NCBI RefSeq assembly: GCF_013385425.1
Contig: NZ_JACAQA010000027.1
Location: forward strand, 117,329-181,328
Length of the DNA: 64,000 nt
Source of the DNA: Pseudomonas gingeri
GTDB lineage: Bacteria > Pseudomonadota > Gammaproteobacteria > Pseudomonadales > Pseudomonadaceae
Direction of reading: 5' to 3'
The notes beneath the pieces were generated by a model. The model was not told the DNA's origin. It saw nothing but the letters and a program-made list of their open reading frames with translations, and ran no database searches. Positions 52,686 through 62,088 of this stretch are shown here, one piece after another. A program made the translations under genes and the position numbers. Each line of letters starts with the position of its first letter. Position 1 is the stretch's first letter.

Positions 52686-53303
52686 TCAGCGCACCCCTCT
52701 GGCAACAGCCAGCAAAACACCAAAACCCACCAGCAACCCGCCGAACGCGCGGTCGATCCAGTGACGCACCGCCATCAACCGTTCACGCACGGCGCTCGCC
52801 GAAAAGCACAAGGCCACCACACTGAACCAGGCCATATGCGCACCCGAGATAAAAGCCCCGTAGCCGATCTGCACGGCCAGCGGCGTATCGGGACGTACCA
52901 CTTGCATGAACAGGCTGATGATAAAGATCGTCGTCTTCGGGTTCAGGACATTGGTCAGGAAACCCGTGCGCAGCGCGGCAAAGTCCGACAGTGGTGCGAC
53001 AGCGCTCTCGGCCAGCGTTCCGCTGGGCTGGGTCCGCAACATCTTCACCCCCAGCCAGATCAGGTACGCAGCCCCTGCCAGCTTGATGGTGTTGAACAAC
53101 CACAGCGACTGCTGGATCAGCAGCCCCAAACCAATCAGCGTATAGCTGACGTGGACCAGCACGCCCAGCCCGATGCCCAGGGCCGTGAGCACGCCCGCTC
53201 GACGGGACAACATCAGGCTGTTACGCGTCACCATGGCGAAATCGGGGCCAGGGCTGATGACAGCCAACAGGGTAATGGAGATCACCGCCAAGAGTTCCGC
53301 CAT
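52686..53303 (-). CDS. LysE/RhtB-family exporter
   Basis: The protein has 205 residues from the ATG at 53303 (MAELLAVISITLLAVISPGP). The hallmark is SPGPDFAMVTRNSLMLSRRA and the second is NVLNPKTTIFIISLFMQVVR. It is an inner-membrane amino-acid exporter of unknown substrate. The in-frame sequence upstream to 53381 is not conserved-looking. Confidence 0.88.
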   Translation of the reverse strand: MAELLAVISITLLAVISPGPDFAMVTRNSLMLSRRAGVLTALGIGLGVLVHVSYTLIGLGLLIQQSLWLFNTIKLAGAAYLIWLGVKMLRTQPSGTLAESAVAPLSDFAALRTGFLTNVLNPKTTIFIISLFMQVVRPDTPLAVQIGYGAFISGAHMAWFSVVALCFSASAVRERLMAVRHWIDRAFGGLLVGFGVLLAVARGVR

Positions 53304-53481
53304 GGCCAATCCTCTGGAAAACGTAAAAGTTAGCGTGATCATAAACGAATAGCCTGCGGACCAGAAACGCTGATGACTCATATTTCATTGGGTGGCCGGG
53401 ACCCGGCACGCTATCGTAGCGCTCTAAAGCCCTGCTCTTTTAAAGTGATCCAATCCAAATCAGCACTTGGAGTAACAGAAG

Positions 53482-54294
53482 ATGATGGCGAGCCCATACA
53501 AACTGATCAGCACCAAATCCATTATCAACTTCACAGCCGCTATCACCATGACACTCAGTTGCACCTACGCCTTTTCACTCGATGCCAGCAAAGCACCAGG
53601 CCATAACTTTCCAACGCTGACCAGCTCGTACCTTCTCCAGGATTTCAATGACGCCAACCTGCCAGAAGAAATATCGATAACCAACAACTTGCAGAATTCA
53701 TATTTCTACACAAACTGCTACACATCAAACAATTGTCACAAAGGCGTGCCTGAGGGCGCCATCATTTTCAGCACCCCCTCAGGACTCAAAGCCACCGCCC
53801 ACAGCGACTACCCCCGCGTTGAGCTGAGAGCCAAGAGAGAATTCACCATCGGCGGCCCACTGAATGCCAGCCAGTCCGGTGAAGCCTATATCGTGCAGAA
53901 CCCACACACCAAGTCCATTATCTTCGCGCAGATTCATGGGGATAAACCAGGTGGATCGGAGCTGCTCAAGCTCCGCTGGAAGGACGGCGCCATTATTGCG
54001 GGAACAAAAACGCACTATGGCGACAACGAGAGCCGATCAACCTTGTTATCCGGCATCAGCCTTAACGACAAAATAGATTACACGATAGAAGCCAAAGGCT
54101 CTGACAATGAAATGACCTTGCAGGTTAAGGTGACAGCGGCGGGTCAGACATCAAGCAAGACGTTCATCTTTCCGAAGTCAGGATGGGACGGCGTAAATTT
54201 GTATTTCAAAGCCGGGAATTACAATCAAACCTCTGACACCACCGGGGATGTAGCTATTGTGGCGTACAGCGCCCTGAATATTAATTACGAATAA
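53482..54294 (+). CDS. PL7 alginate lyase (secreted)
   Basis: The protein has 270 residues. The signal peptide is about 1-31. A single PL7 jelly roll has the three signatures in order: YPRVELRA (usually RSELR or RTELR, here Val), QIHG (catalytic His) and YFKAGNYNQ (Tyr). It cleaves poly-uronate by beta-elimination outside the cytoplasm. The gene is clearly AT-richer than its neighbours and has Lys/Asn-rich codons, suggesting transfer. No alginate biosynthesis gene is near. Confidence 0.87.
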   Translation: MMASPYKLISTKSIINFTAAITMTLSCTYAFSLDASKAPGHNFPTLTSSYLLQDFNDANLPEEISITNNLQNSYFYTNCYTSNNCHKGVPEGAIIFSTPSGLKATAHSDYPRVELRAKREFTIGGPLNASQSGEAYIVQNPHTKSIIFAQIHGDKPGGSELLKLRWKDGAIIAGTKTHYGDNESRSTLLSGISLNDKIDYTIEAKGSDNEMTLQVKVTAAGQTSSKTFIFPKSGWDGVNLYFKAGNYNQTSDTTGDVAIVAYSALNINYE

Positions 54295-54333
54295 AAAATG
54301 GAAGAAGCGCAAACATTGGCACAGCGGCCAGTA

Positions 54334-55275
54334 TCAGGGCACCGGTGTCAGGACAGGGCTTCCTGAGAAATACGCCGTCAGGTTTTCAATGACCAGCTGC
54401 AGCGTGGCGGTGACCGCTTCCGGTGAGCGCCCCGCTATATGCGGCGTCAGGATCAAGTTATTCAGGTTGGCGAACGCCGCCGGCACCTCAGGCTCGCCTT
54501 CCACGACATCCAGTGCCGCCCCGGCAATTTCCCTGTTTGTCAGTGCCGAGATAAGCGCAGCGGTATCAACCACGCTGCCTCGGGCGATATTGACCAGAAA
54601 GCCGTCGGGGCCAAGGGCCTTCAGTACCGTGGTGTCGACCCGATGAAATGTCCCCGCACCACCGGGCGTGGCCACGATCAGAAAATCGGCCCAGCTTGCC
54701 AAGGCCACCGGCGTATCAAAATAGGTGAAGGGCGAGTCGTGCCGTGGATGACGACTGTGATACCCCACCGACATCTCGAATCCGCCGACGCCACGCCGGG
54801 CAATCTGCTGCCCGATATTACCTAGCCCCAGGATCCCCAGTTTCTTTTTCGAGAGCATGGGACGTGGCTGTCTGGAGTGGGCCCATTGGCCGTGACGAAC
54901 GGCGGCGTCGGCTTGCGGAATGCCTCTGACAATGGCCATCAACAAGGCGATCGCATGGTCAGCGACCGAGGCGTCATTGGTGCCGGGGCCGTGTGTCACG
55001 ACGATGTCGCGTGCACGAGCCGCAACCAGATCGACCTTTTCGTAGCCCGCGCCCTGGGCGCAGATGATCTTGAGTTGAGGCAGGGAGGCCATTTCGTCGG
55101 CCGAGAGTCCCGTAGACCCGTTTGTCAGAACGGCTTGAATCTGAGGGCCGAGAGCCTTGAGCGTGCCGGCCTTCACTTCAGCCGACAACGCCACATGGGT
55201 TTTGAAGCCGGCGGCTTCCAGGCGAACAAGACTTTCGGGAGCCAGTTCGATCAGAACCAGGAGATCTCGGACCAT
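54334..55275 (-). CDS. D-2-hydroxyacid dehydrogenase (GyaR/HprA-like)
   Basis: The protein has 313 residues from the ATG at 55275. The NAD motif is LGILGLGNIGQQIARR. The catalytic set is Arg in NIARGSVVDTAALI, Glu in VEGEPEVP and His in LTPHIAGRSPEAV. It reduces glyoxylate, hydroxypyruvate or a related 2-oxoacid. No operon partner is present. The gap 55276-55595 holds an Anr box and nothing else I recognise. Confidence 0.9.
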   Translation of the reverse strand: MVRDLLVLIELAPESLVRLEAAGFKTHVALSAEVKAGTLKALGPQIQAVLTNGSTGLSADEMASLPQLKIICAQGAGYEKVDLVAARARDIVVTHGPGTNDASVADHAIALLMAIVRGIPQADAAVRHGQWAHSRQPRPMLSKKKLGILGLGNIGQQIARRGVGGFEMSVGYHSRHPRHDSPFTYFDTPVALASWADFLIVATPGGAGTFHRVDTTVLKALGPDGFLVNIARGSVVDTAALISALTNREIAGAALDVVEGEPEVPAAFANLNNLILTPHIAGRSPEAVTATLQLVIENLTAYFSGSPVLTPVP

Positions 55276-55429
55276 GGTCAGGTACTCTTGATTTAGCCTA
55301 CGCATGTTGGGAGCGTTCAGCCCCATAGACTACATGATTCGTTGCAAGCGACCTGCCCCTCTCTGCTCTGACAGATGCGCATTGTCGTGCAACCAACAAC
55401 CGTCGGCGAAGTCAGCCTGACCGGTTTCA

Positions 55430-55443
55430 TTGATCAAAATCAA
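55430..55443. promoter_or_regulatory. Anr/FNR box
   Basis: TTGAT-CAAA-ATCAA matches the FNR/Anr consensus exactly. It lies 153 bp before the chemoreceptor ATG at 55596, so it would activate from about -41 if transcription begins near 55484. The dehydrogenase on the other strand starts 155 bp away and is the alternative target. Confidence 0.65.
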
Positions 55444-55595
55444 AACTCAAAATCACATTGATATCACGCTGAACAGCACGGGTTGCGCCGGGACAACGCT
55501 CAAATCAGCATCGCCAAGCCCTGCAAGCGCCCCTACGGCAAAGGACCGCTGTTATCCACAATAACAATCCGCGGTTTACCCTGAGGTAGTCCTTG

Positions 55596-57620
55596 ATGAA
55601 TCTCTCTCATTTGCTCAACCGGACCCACTCCTCGTCGTCGGGCACCCTCAGCGTGCTCAGTACCGCCAGTGAACTACAGGCCAAGCTGCAGGCAGTTCGC
55701 CTGGAGCCGGTATTCATCTCCGGCTTCGTGTCCCCGCACCTGGACCTTGACCAGATCGCCCGCACGGTCCGCCAGCGTTTCCCGAGCTGCATCATCAGCC
55801 TGTGCACCACATCCGGCGAACTCTGCGGCACGGCCAGCCAGCTCTACTGCCCTACCGGCGAACGCTGGGACCGGATCGTGCTGCAGTTGTTCGATCGCAG
55901 CGTGATCGCCAGCGCGGAAATCGCCATGGTGTCCCTGGAGTGCGCCGACATCCGCGGCGATAGCAAACGCATCAGCATGCGCGAGCGCATCTCCCGCCTG
56001 GTACACAACCTCAAGGCGGCGCAAGTCCGCACCCAGATTGACCAGCGTGACACCCTGGCCTACATCCTCTTCGATGGCCTCTCGGCGTCCGAATCCTTCT
56101 TTATGGAAGCCCTTTACGAATCCGGCCGTTTCCCCTGCCTGTTCGTCGGTGGCTCGGCGGGCGGCAAGGGCGATTTCAAGAAAACCCTGATCCATGACGG
56201 CAACCGGAGTTACGAGAACCACGCCCAGATCGTCTTTCTCAAGTGCTCGCCCGGTATCCGTTTTGGCGTATTCAAAAGCCAGAATTTCCAACCCTCGACG
56301 CTGACCTTCAGCGTCCTGACCGCGTCCCTGGAAGATCGCACCATTCACCAGGTCATCGACGCCCAAGGCAATATCAAGACCATGGTCCAGGCCCTGGCTG
56401 ATGCGTTCAAATGCACGCCGCAGACACTGGAGCAGCACCTGGGCGACTACTCCTTCGCTATCCGCGTGGGCCAGGAACTGTTTGTCCGCTCCATCGCCCG
56501 CATCGACCCGGCGCAAGGCCTGGTGCACCTGTTCTGCGACGTGGCGCCGGGCGAAGAGCTACTCATGGTCAAACGCACCTCGATCCGCGACGCCACCCGT
56601 ACCGACTACCAACGCTTCCTGCAGGGCAAGGGCGGCCAGCCGATTGCCGGCATCCTCAACGACTGCATCCTGCGCCGGCTGAACAACGGCTCGGAACTGG
56701 ACGCCATGACCGGCCTGTTCGGCGACGTGCCGTTGATCGGCTTTTCCACCTTCGGCGAAATCCTGGGGCTCAACCTCAACCAGACCCTGACCGCGATCTT
56801 TTTCTTCCGCGTCGCCAAGGGGGCCAGTTTCGAGGATGACTACGTCGACCGCTTCCCGATCCACTACGGCGAATTCAAGGCCTTCTTCCTGCGCCGTCAG
56901 ATCAAGAAACTGGTGGGCCTCAACCATGTGCTGGTCAAGCAGATAGAAGCCTTCAAGAACAACAACTTCGTCAGCACCCTCGACGTGAGCGGCCTCGACG
57001 AAAACCTGCAACCGGTGTTCCACGGCCTGACCGACCTGGGCACCGTGCTCGACCAGGCCAACCGCCATCAGGAACAGATCGCGGGCCAGTTGCAGCACTA
57101 TTCCCAGGAGCTGCACCTGTCGATGGACGACCTGGCCACCACCATCGACCGGCAACACGACGTCGCCGCCGAAGCGCGCTCGACCTTCGACGGCCTGTCC
57201 ACCCAGGCCGACGAAGTGGTCGGCGGCGCCCGTGAGCTGGCGCAATCGAGCCTGCGCATCCAATCGATCGTGCAGGTGATCCAGCAGATCGCCGGCCAGA
57301 CCAACCTGCTCGCCCTCAACGCTGCCATCGAAGCGGCCCGGGCCGGCGAAATGGGCCGAGGCTTTGCCGTGGTGGCCGATGAAGTGCGCAAACTGGCGGA
57401 GATCACCCGCAAGAATGCCGGGGAGATCGGCGTGGATATCGATCGACTGTCGTCCGAGATCCAGAAAGTCGCGGTGCAGATCGAAGACCAGTCCACGGCC
57501 GTGGGCACCCTGCGCAGCTTGCTCGACGCCCTGGAAGACTCCGGCCAGATGACCGAAGGGACCTCTCGGCGGACCAAGACAATTGCCGATACACTAACGG
57601 GGCTGACACGCCGCGGTTGA
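55596..57620 (+). CDS. FIST-domain chemoreceptor (FIST-N, FIST-C, MCP signalling domain)
   Basis: The protein has 674 residues. A FIST N domain (about 35-235, VFISGFVSPHLDLDQIARTV), a FIST C domain (about 245-400, GFSTFGEILGLNLNQTLTAI) and a cytoplasmic MCP domain (about 490-670, TNLLALNAAIEAARAGEMGR) follow in order. There is no TM helix. FIST domains are predicted small-molecule (amino-acid) sensors. Joining one to an MCP domain makes a soluble receptor. An Anr box lies upstream, so expression may rise at low oxygen. Confidence 0.87.
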   Translation: MNLSHLLNRTHSSSSGTLSVLSTASELQAKLQAVRLEPVFISGFVSPHLDLDQIARTVRQRFPSCIISLCTTSGELCGTASQLYCPTGERWDRIVLQLFDRSVIASAEIAMVSLECADIRGDSKRISMRERISRLVHNLKAAQVRTQIDQRDTLAYILFDGLSASESFFMEALYESGRFPCLFVGGSAGGKGDFKKTLIHDGNRSYENHAQIVFLKCSPGIRFGVFKSQNFQPSTLTFSVLTASLEDRTIHQVIDAQGNIKTMVQALADAFKCTPQTLEQHLGDYSFAIRVGQELFVRSIARIDPAQGLVHLFCDVAPGEELLMVKRTSIRDATRTDYQRFLQGKGGQPIAGILNDCILRRLNNGSELDAMTGLFGDVPLIGFSTFGEILGLNLNQTLTAIFFFRVAKGASFEDDYVDRFPIHYGEFKAFFLRRQIKKLVGLNHVLVKQIEAFKNNNFVSTLDVSGLDENLQPVFHGLTDLGTVLDQANRHQEQIAGQLQHYSQELHLSMDDLATTIDRQHDVAAEARSTFDGLSTQADEVVGGARELAQSSLRIQSIVQVIQQIAGQTNLLALNAAIEAARAGEMGRGFAVVADEVRKLAEITRKNAGEIGVDIDRLSSEIQKVAVQIEDQSTAVGTLRSLLDALEDSGQMTEGTSRRTKTIADTLTGLTRRG

Positions 57621-57739
57621 AGGCCCCCCCAGCAATAGCAGACCCCGGGAACGATAGGGCCGCGTAAGCCACGCGCGCCCATCGTCCCCGTGCTTCACCC
57701 ACGCTACAGGTATTCCCATGTCTATCCGGATCTCATCAA

Positions 57740-59317
57740 ATGCCCACCCGGCCAAAGCCAACGCTTAACCTGCGCACTCTCATCCTGCTGATTGCACTAC
57801 TCTCCGCAGTCACCACCCTGGCCAACAGTTTCTGGGTTATCTACAAGGTTCAGAAACAGGAACTGATTACCCACGCACTCGATAACAACAAGGACTATGC
57901 CTCAAGAATCGCCGCGGGTATCGAGCAAGTCCTCAGCTCCGACATCGACAAGCTCAAATACAGCGCCAGTGTTATCAGCAAGGGTTTTAACGACCAGGGA
58001 CGCCTGGGTGACGAAGCCTTGCGATTGCTGAATCAGGACAACAGTTTCAACTCCATCCTGATGGCCAACGCCTCCGGCACGGTCGTGGCATCGGCGCCAG
58101 AGAGTCTGAACATCAATGGCCAGGCGCTGCGCAACACAGAGCCCCTGCAAAGCCGCGAGCCGAAGATCAGCAACGCATTCAAGTCGATCGCCGGCAATCT
58201 CGTGATCTTCATCTCTTATCCCGTATTCGGCGCCAGGGGAGAATACCTGGGCCTTATCGGCGGGACCGTCCGGCTCGACCAGGAAAACGCCCTGCACACC
58301 CTGGTCGATCAGCATGTCCGCCATGACGGGGCCTATGTTTATCTGGTCGACAAAACACGTCGCGTGCTCTATCACCCTCGACCCGACAACATCGGCACCA
58401 TCGTGGGAGATGACCCCATCGTGGATGCCGCCTTGCAAAACAGGAACGGTAGCCTCCAGTCCCACGATGCCAACGGCATCGAGATGCTTGCCGGCTTCGA
58501 AACCGTTTCCAGCAGCGGATGGGGCGTCGTTTCACAACAGCCGCTCAACAATACCCTGGCGACGCTGAATCACCTGATGATCAAGGTCGGCAAGGGAATC
58601 GCCCCGCTGGGACTGCTCGGCCTCGTGCTCATCTGGTGGTCGGGGACGAAGATAGCCAGCCCCCTTTCCCTGCTGGCCAGGTATGCGAAACGCCTGGATG
58701 CGCCTGACAGCTACAAGCGCATCAGTGCGGTTTCAGCCTTTTTCAACGAAGCCTGGCAAATCCGTCGGGCCCTGCTGTTCAGCGTCGGCCTGCTGCAGGA
58801 AAAGATCAGCCGGCTGAACCGGCAGGCCCAGAGCGATGCGCTGACCGGGCTGGCCAATCGCCGGGCCATGCAAGATGCGCTGACGCTCTGGGAGGAAACC
58901 GGTCATTCATTTGCCGTTGTGTCCCTGGACATCGATCACTTCAAGCGGGTAAACGACACCTTCGGTCATGGTGCGGGCGATGAAACCCTTCGAATCGTCG
59001 CCGACCTGATGAAACAGAACTCACGGGCGAACGACTTGCCCTGCCGGGTGGGCGGTGAAGAGTTTGTGCTGCTGCTCCCGGACAGCTCGCTCAAGACGGC
59101 GGCCGAAGTGGCCGAACGGCTTCGGGCCTCGATCGAAAGCAAAGCCATCGATACCGTCGGACACATCACGGTTTCGTTCGGCGTTGCCCTCTGGACGCCA
59201 GAGAGGGAATCCGTCGCCGCCGTATTCGAGAAGGCGGACAAGCTGCTGTACCGGGCCAAGCAGAACGGCCGCAACTGCGTGATGGTGGAAGAAGCGGAGC
59301 TACCCGAGAAAACCTAG
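57740..59317 (+). CDS. dCache-GGDEF membrane diguanylate cyclase
   Basis: The protein has 525 residues. TM1 is at about 10-32, a periplasmic dCache domain at about 35-280 (GAYVYLVDKTRRVLYHPRPD), TM2 near 290-310, and GGDEF at about 365-520 starting SDALTGLANRRAMQD. The active loop is RVGGEEF, so it should be active. It starts 119 bp after the FIST chemoreceptor and in the same direction. Both are input-driven signalling proteins, though a shared transcript is not proven. Confidence 0.92.
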   Translation: MPTRPKPTLNLRTLILLIALLSAVTTLANSFWVIYKVQKQELITHALDNNKDYASRIAAGIEQVLSSDIDKLKYSASVISKGFNDQGRLGDEALRLLNQDNSFNSILMANASGTVVASAPESLNINGQALRNTEPLQSREPKISNAFKSIAGNLVIFISYPVFGARGEYLGLIGGTVRLDQENALHTLVDQHVRHDGAYVYLVDKTRRVLYHPRPDNIGTIVGDDPIVDAALQNRNGSLQSHDANGIEMLAGFETVSSSGWGVVSQQPLNNTLATLNHLMIKVGKGIAPLGLLGLVLIWWSGTKIASPLSLLARYAKRLDAPDSYKRISAVSAFFNEAWQIRRALLFSVGLLQEKISRLNRQAQSDALTGLANRRAMQDALTLWEETGHSFAVVSLDIDHFKRVNDTFGHGAGDETLRIVADLMKQNSRANDLPCRVGGEEFVLLLPDSSLKTAAEVAERLRASIESKAIDTVGHITVSFGVALWTPERESVAAVFEKADKLLYRAKQNGRNCVMVEEAELPEKT

Positions 59318-59385
59318 ACTGGCGCCGGGCCGACCACGTGATCGTTGCTCGGCACACTTGGCCGCCATCAGGGTACATCTCTGCG

Positions 59386-59904
59386 TCAGTCGTCCAGGCG
59401 CAGCCCCATTTGCTCTTCATCATAAAAGCGTCCGCCGACCCACAGCACGCGGGGCTTGATGCCGAAGGACTCGAAGCCAAGCGAGCGATAGAAGTTGCTG
59501 GCGGCGAAGTTCTCGGTATTGACGGACAGATGGAGCTGAATGACGCCAGTCGCCCTGGCCTGCGCGACGACGGCTTCGAAGAGTTTGCGCGCGACGCCTT
59601 GTCGACGATAAGCCGAATCAACAAAGACGCCCCATACAAAGCCGGTGTGCTCGGCCTGTCGAACAGGCTCACGGTGCAGGCTGGTGACCCCTATCAGGTG
59701 TTCTCCGGCAAAGGCCCCGAACACAATCTCATGCACAGTGGCATGAAGCAGGGCCTCGGTTTGCGCCACCGGCCACGCCAGCTCTTCCTCGGCCGTTGGC
59801 CACATGGTGGAGGGGGCATCGACAATCGCGCGAAGGCGGATTTCCCTGTACGGTTGCGCATCAATCTCCGACAGCGGCCTGATAATGATATGGCTGTCTT
59901 GCAT
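59386..59904 (-). CDS. GNAT-family N-acetyltransferase
   Basis: The protein has 172 residues. Acetyl-CoA binding is by VWGVFVDSAYRRQGVARKLF and the C-terminal strand contains NFAASNFYRSLGFESFGIKP. The N-terminus is DSHIIIRPLSEIDAQPYREI. It is a small-molecule or protein acetyltransferase of unknown substrate. The 300-bp gap 59905-60207 contains nothing I recognise except AT-rich DNA. The short frame there is not convincing. Confidence 0.85.
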   Translation of the reverse strand: MQDSHIIIRPLSEIDAQPYREIRLRAIVDAPSTMWPTAEEELAWPVAQTEALLHATVHEIVFGAFAGEHLIGVTSLHREPVRQAEHTGFVWGVFVDSAYRRQGVARKLFEAVVAQARATGVIQLHLSVNTENFAASNFYRSLGFESFGIKPRVLWVGGRFYDEEQMGLRLDD

Positions 59905-60207
59905 AGACGCGAAACCTCTTCTGCGAATTGAAAGTCAAGTTCCGGCATGCTGTGTCAGGCCGGGTGCCTGGCTGTTGAGTCTGAGGACTCTATATAGGGG
60001 TATAGCTGAGACCGGCGATATTCGCTGATGCGTTGAAACACCTCAAGCTTTCGAACATGAAACTTTTCGAGCAGGCGAAAGGACCGATCAGTCGCTCAGG
60101 AGAAGCTTATGGAAGTTGCTCAAGCATGCACAAATCGACACCAGGGAACATGAAAAAATGTGTCAAAAATAGCTACAATTTGATACACCTCCATAAGAAG
60201 GCATTTA

Positions 60208-60573
60208 TTAAAACTGTTGCCATCCCCAATAAATGATAGCAATCGATAAAAACAGCATCCCTAAGTAAAAAGGGACGACGAACCAGCGCCTGAGGGTTAT
60301 TGGAATGGACTCCAACTCTTGCTCGGTAAGCCACCCACGTCGTATGCAACGCGTTGAAAACACGAAAAGCCCACCGATGGCAAACGTCCTCGCCATTCGG
60401 TCGTTATAGGAGTTACCTCTCCAGTATCGGCGTTCCGCCATCACCACCACATTATCCTTGAGGTAAACCTCAGCCAGATCCAGCTTGGTTTTAGCGACAT
60501 AGGCCGAAAGACCGAGACCAAAGAAATTCAGGAGCAGAACTAGAAAAGCACCCGCGATCTCTAACGTCATCAT
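60208..60573 (-). CDS. small membrane protein, candidate immunity protein
   Basis: The protein has 121 residues with a hydrophobic N-terminal helix (EIAGAFLVLLLNFFGLGLSA) and a C-terminal one (VVPFYLGMLFLSIAIIYWGW), with FAIGGLFVFSTRCIRRGW between. The ATG lies in a TGATG overlap with the stop of the glycine-zipper gene, so the two are translationally coupled. Small membrane partners directly downstream of pore-like toxins are usually immunity proteins. It is not recognised by family. Confidence 0.6.
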   Translation of the reverse strand: MMTLEIAGAFLVLLLNFFGLGLSAYVAKTKLDLAEVYLKDNVVVMAERRYWRGNSYNDRMARTFAIGGLFVFSTRCIRRGWLTEQELESIPITLRRWFVVPFYLGMLFLSIAIIYWGWQQF

Positions 60574-61540
60574 CAATGTGCCCTCTCATAAATCACATCC
60601 CCTGTAAACTCTCCCGCTCCTCCCCCGAGCAGTCCGCCGATATAGCCACCTGCGGCTCCAGCAATGATTCGGCAACTCAACGCTCCCCATCCCCCTGATA
60701 CGATGCCCAATCCAAGGCCGCAAACCAGCAGCCCCGCACGTGCTCCAAATTTTCCTCCGTAGTAAGAGCCCGTAATCCCGCCCGCCGCTTTGGCTCCTTC
60801 CACATAGCGCGCCTTCCTGCACTGTTCCTCCCGCCCCATCGAACACGCCTCCTGAATCGCCAACCCCGCCGCCCCCACGTCCAGCGCCATACCCACATAG
60901 CCACCTTTGCTCAGGAAACGGGAGGTGCTGGCAATCTTGTTGATCCGTTGTGCATACCCGTCGATTTCCTGGCGATGCAGGTAGCTCCGGGTGGAAATGC
61001 CGAGCATCTTCTTGATCGACTTGTTATGCCGCAGGCTGGTTCCGTAATGGCCGACGCCCTGGAGTTGCGTGTCCAACTTCTGGAACAGTACCTGCCGCTT
61101 GGCGATGAACTCAGCCCTGGCTGAAGCACCGCCTTTCAAATGCTGCTGATGCAGTTTTTCGATTTCCTTCAAGGTGTCCTCAACCCACTCAAATGCCGTC
61201 CCCAGGCCGCCGTGGTGCTGCCGATGCCAATCGAGCTATAACCCAGCAACCCCTGCAACAAATCATAGTTGTTCAGGATCTCGACACCCGCCCTGGGGTC
61301 GAGACTCAGGGCCAGATCGACTTCCCGGGCCCGTGTCATCAACCAGGCCTCTTCAAAGGTGCAGGACGCCGTGCTGTCGTCGGGCACGATCACCAGTTGC
61401 CCTGGGGTCACCATCGAGCGGCGCAGGTGACTATTGATCGTGTCGAACTTGGTGAGCGCATGTGAGCCGCGCTGTATCAGCAGCTGGCTTTTTAGACTGG
61501 GGTAATGAGTGGTCTTTTCATTGATGAATCCGTGCGCCAT
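60573..61540 (-). pseudogene. frameshifted glycine-zipper, toxin/effector-like protein
   Basis: Two overlapping frames join into one protein of 322 residues if a single base is restored in the G4 run at 61200-61203. The frame 61540-61169 carries FINEKTTHYPSLKSQLLIQR and a LysM-like PGQLVIVPDD. The frame 61203-60573 carries TAFEWVEDTLKEIEKLHQQH and a C-terminal glycine-rich membrane segment, AGAAGGYIGGLLGGGAGEFT. The layout (PG-binding-like head, amphipathic middle, glycine-zipper tail) resembles type VI or contact-dependent pore-forming effectors. It may be a real frameshift, phase variation or a sequencing slip. Confidence 0.65.
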
Positions 61541-61733
61541 ATTCACATCCTTGATGTATGAAAAATGGCGCTAGATATAAAGGCAGATAAACACCAAAAG
61601 AAGAGCGATACCGCTGTTTGAGACAGTTCCTAGACGACCACCAGAAACATCCCACACACTAGAAAAGTTAAGCTCCCGTAGGCTGACAAGAATGGTAGCC
61701 AATCCTCCGTTAATATCCGCAAGGAGCTCTTTC

Positions 61734-61982
61734 GTGACTCATATTTTGCTGTCACAAACGGTCGCAAGAATCTCCAACCTGAAGAAAAATCCAATTGACT
61801 CCGTGACGGCTGACGGCAACGTCCCTGTGTCCCCCATCAATCGCAACGAGCCAGCACTCTACTGCGTTCCCGATACAGAGTATGAGGCTATGATGGAGCT
61901 CTTGGAGGACATGGAACTGGTCGCTATCTGCCATGAACGTGAGAACGCGCCAACCATAAAGATCTCCCTTGATGATCTATGA
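61734..61982 (+). CDS. StbD-like type II antitoxin, orphan
   Basis: The protein has 82 residues from a GTG at 61734 with AAGGAG upstream (VTHILLSQTVARISNLKKNP). The Phd/YefM-type N-terminus is followed by SPINRNEPALYCVPDTEYEA, a near-copy of the StbD/RelB-like pattern. The expected RelE-type toxin gene should overlap its end. Only a 24-codon frame with no RelE likeness is there. So it is a solitary antitoxin, perhaps acting against related toxins or left from a decayed pair. Confidence 0.8.
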   Translation: MTHILLSQTVARISNLKKNPIDSVTADGNVPVSPINRNEPALYCVPDTEYEAMMELLEDMELVAICHERENAPTIKISLDDL

Positions 61983-62088
61983 ACCGGAACTCTGAAAAGA
62001 GGACGGTTTTCCAAGGGGGCGTGCCTGCCCGATCGCCATCAGATAACACCTGATCATTTCGTTGAGCGACACGCCACCCGATACAGGG

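Noticed and set aside
60033..60236. 67-codon frame in the gap before the toxin-like locus
   Set aside because: No ribosome site, no homologue pattern and AT-rich composition. It probably arises by chance.
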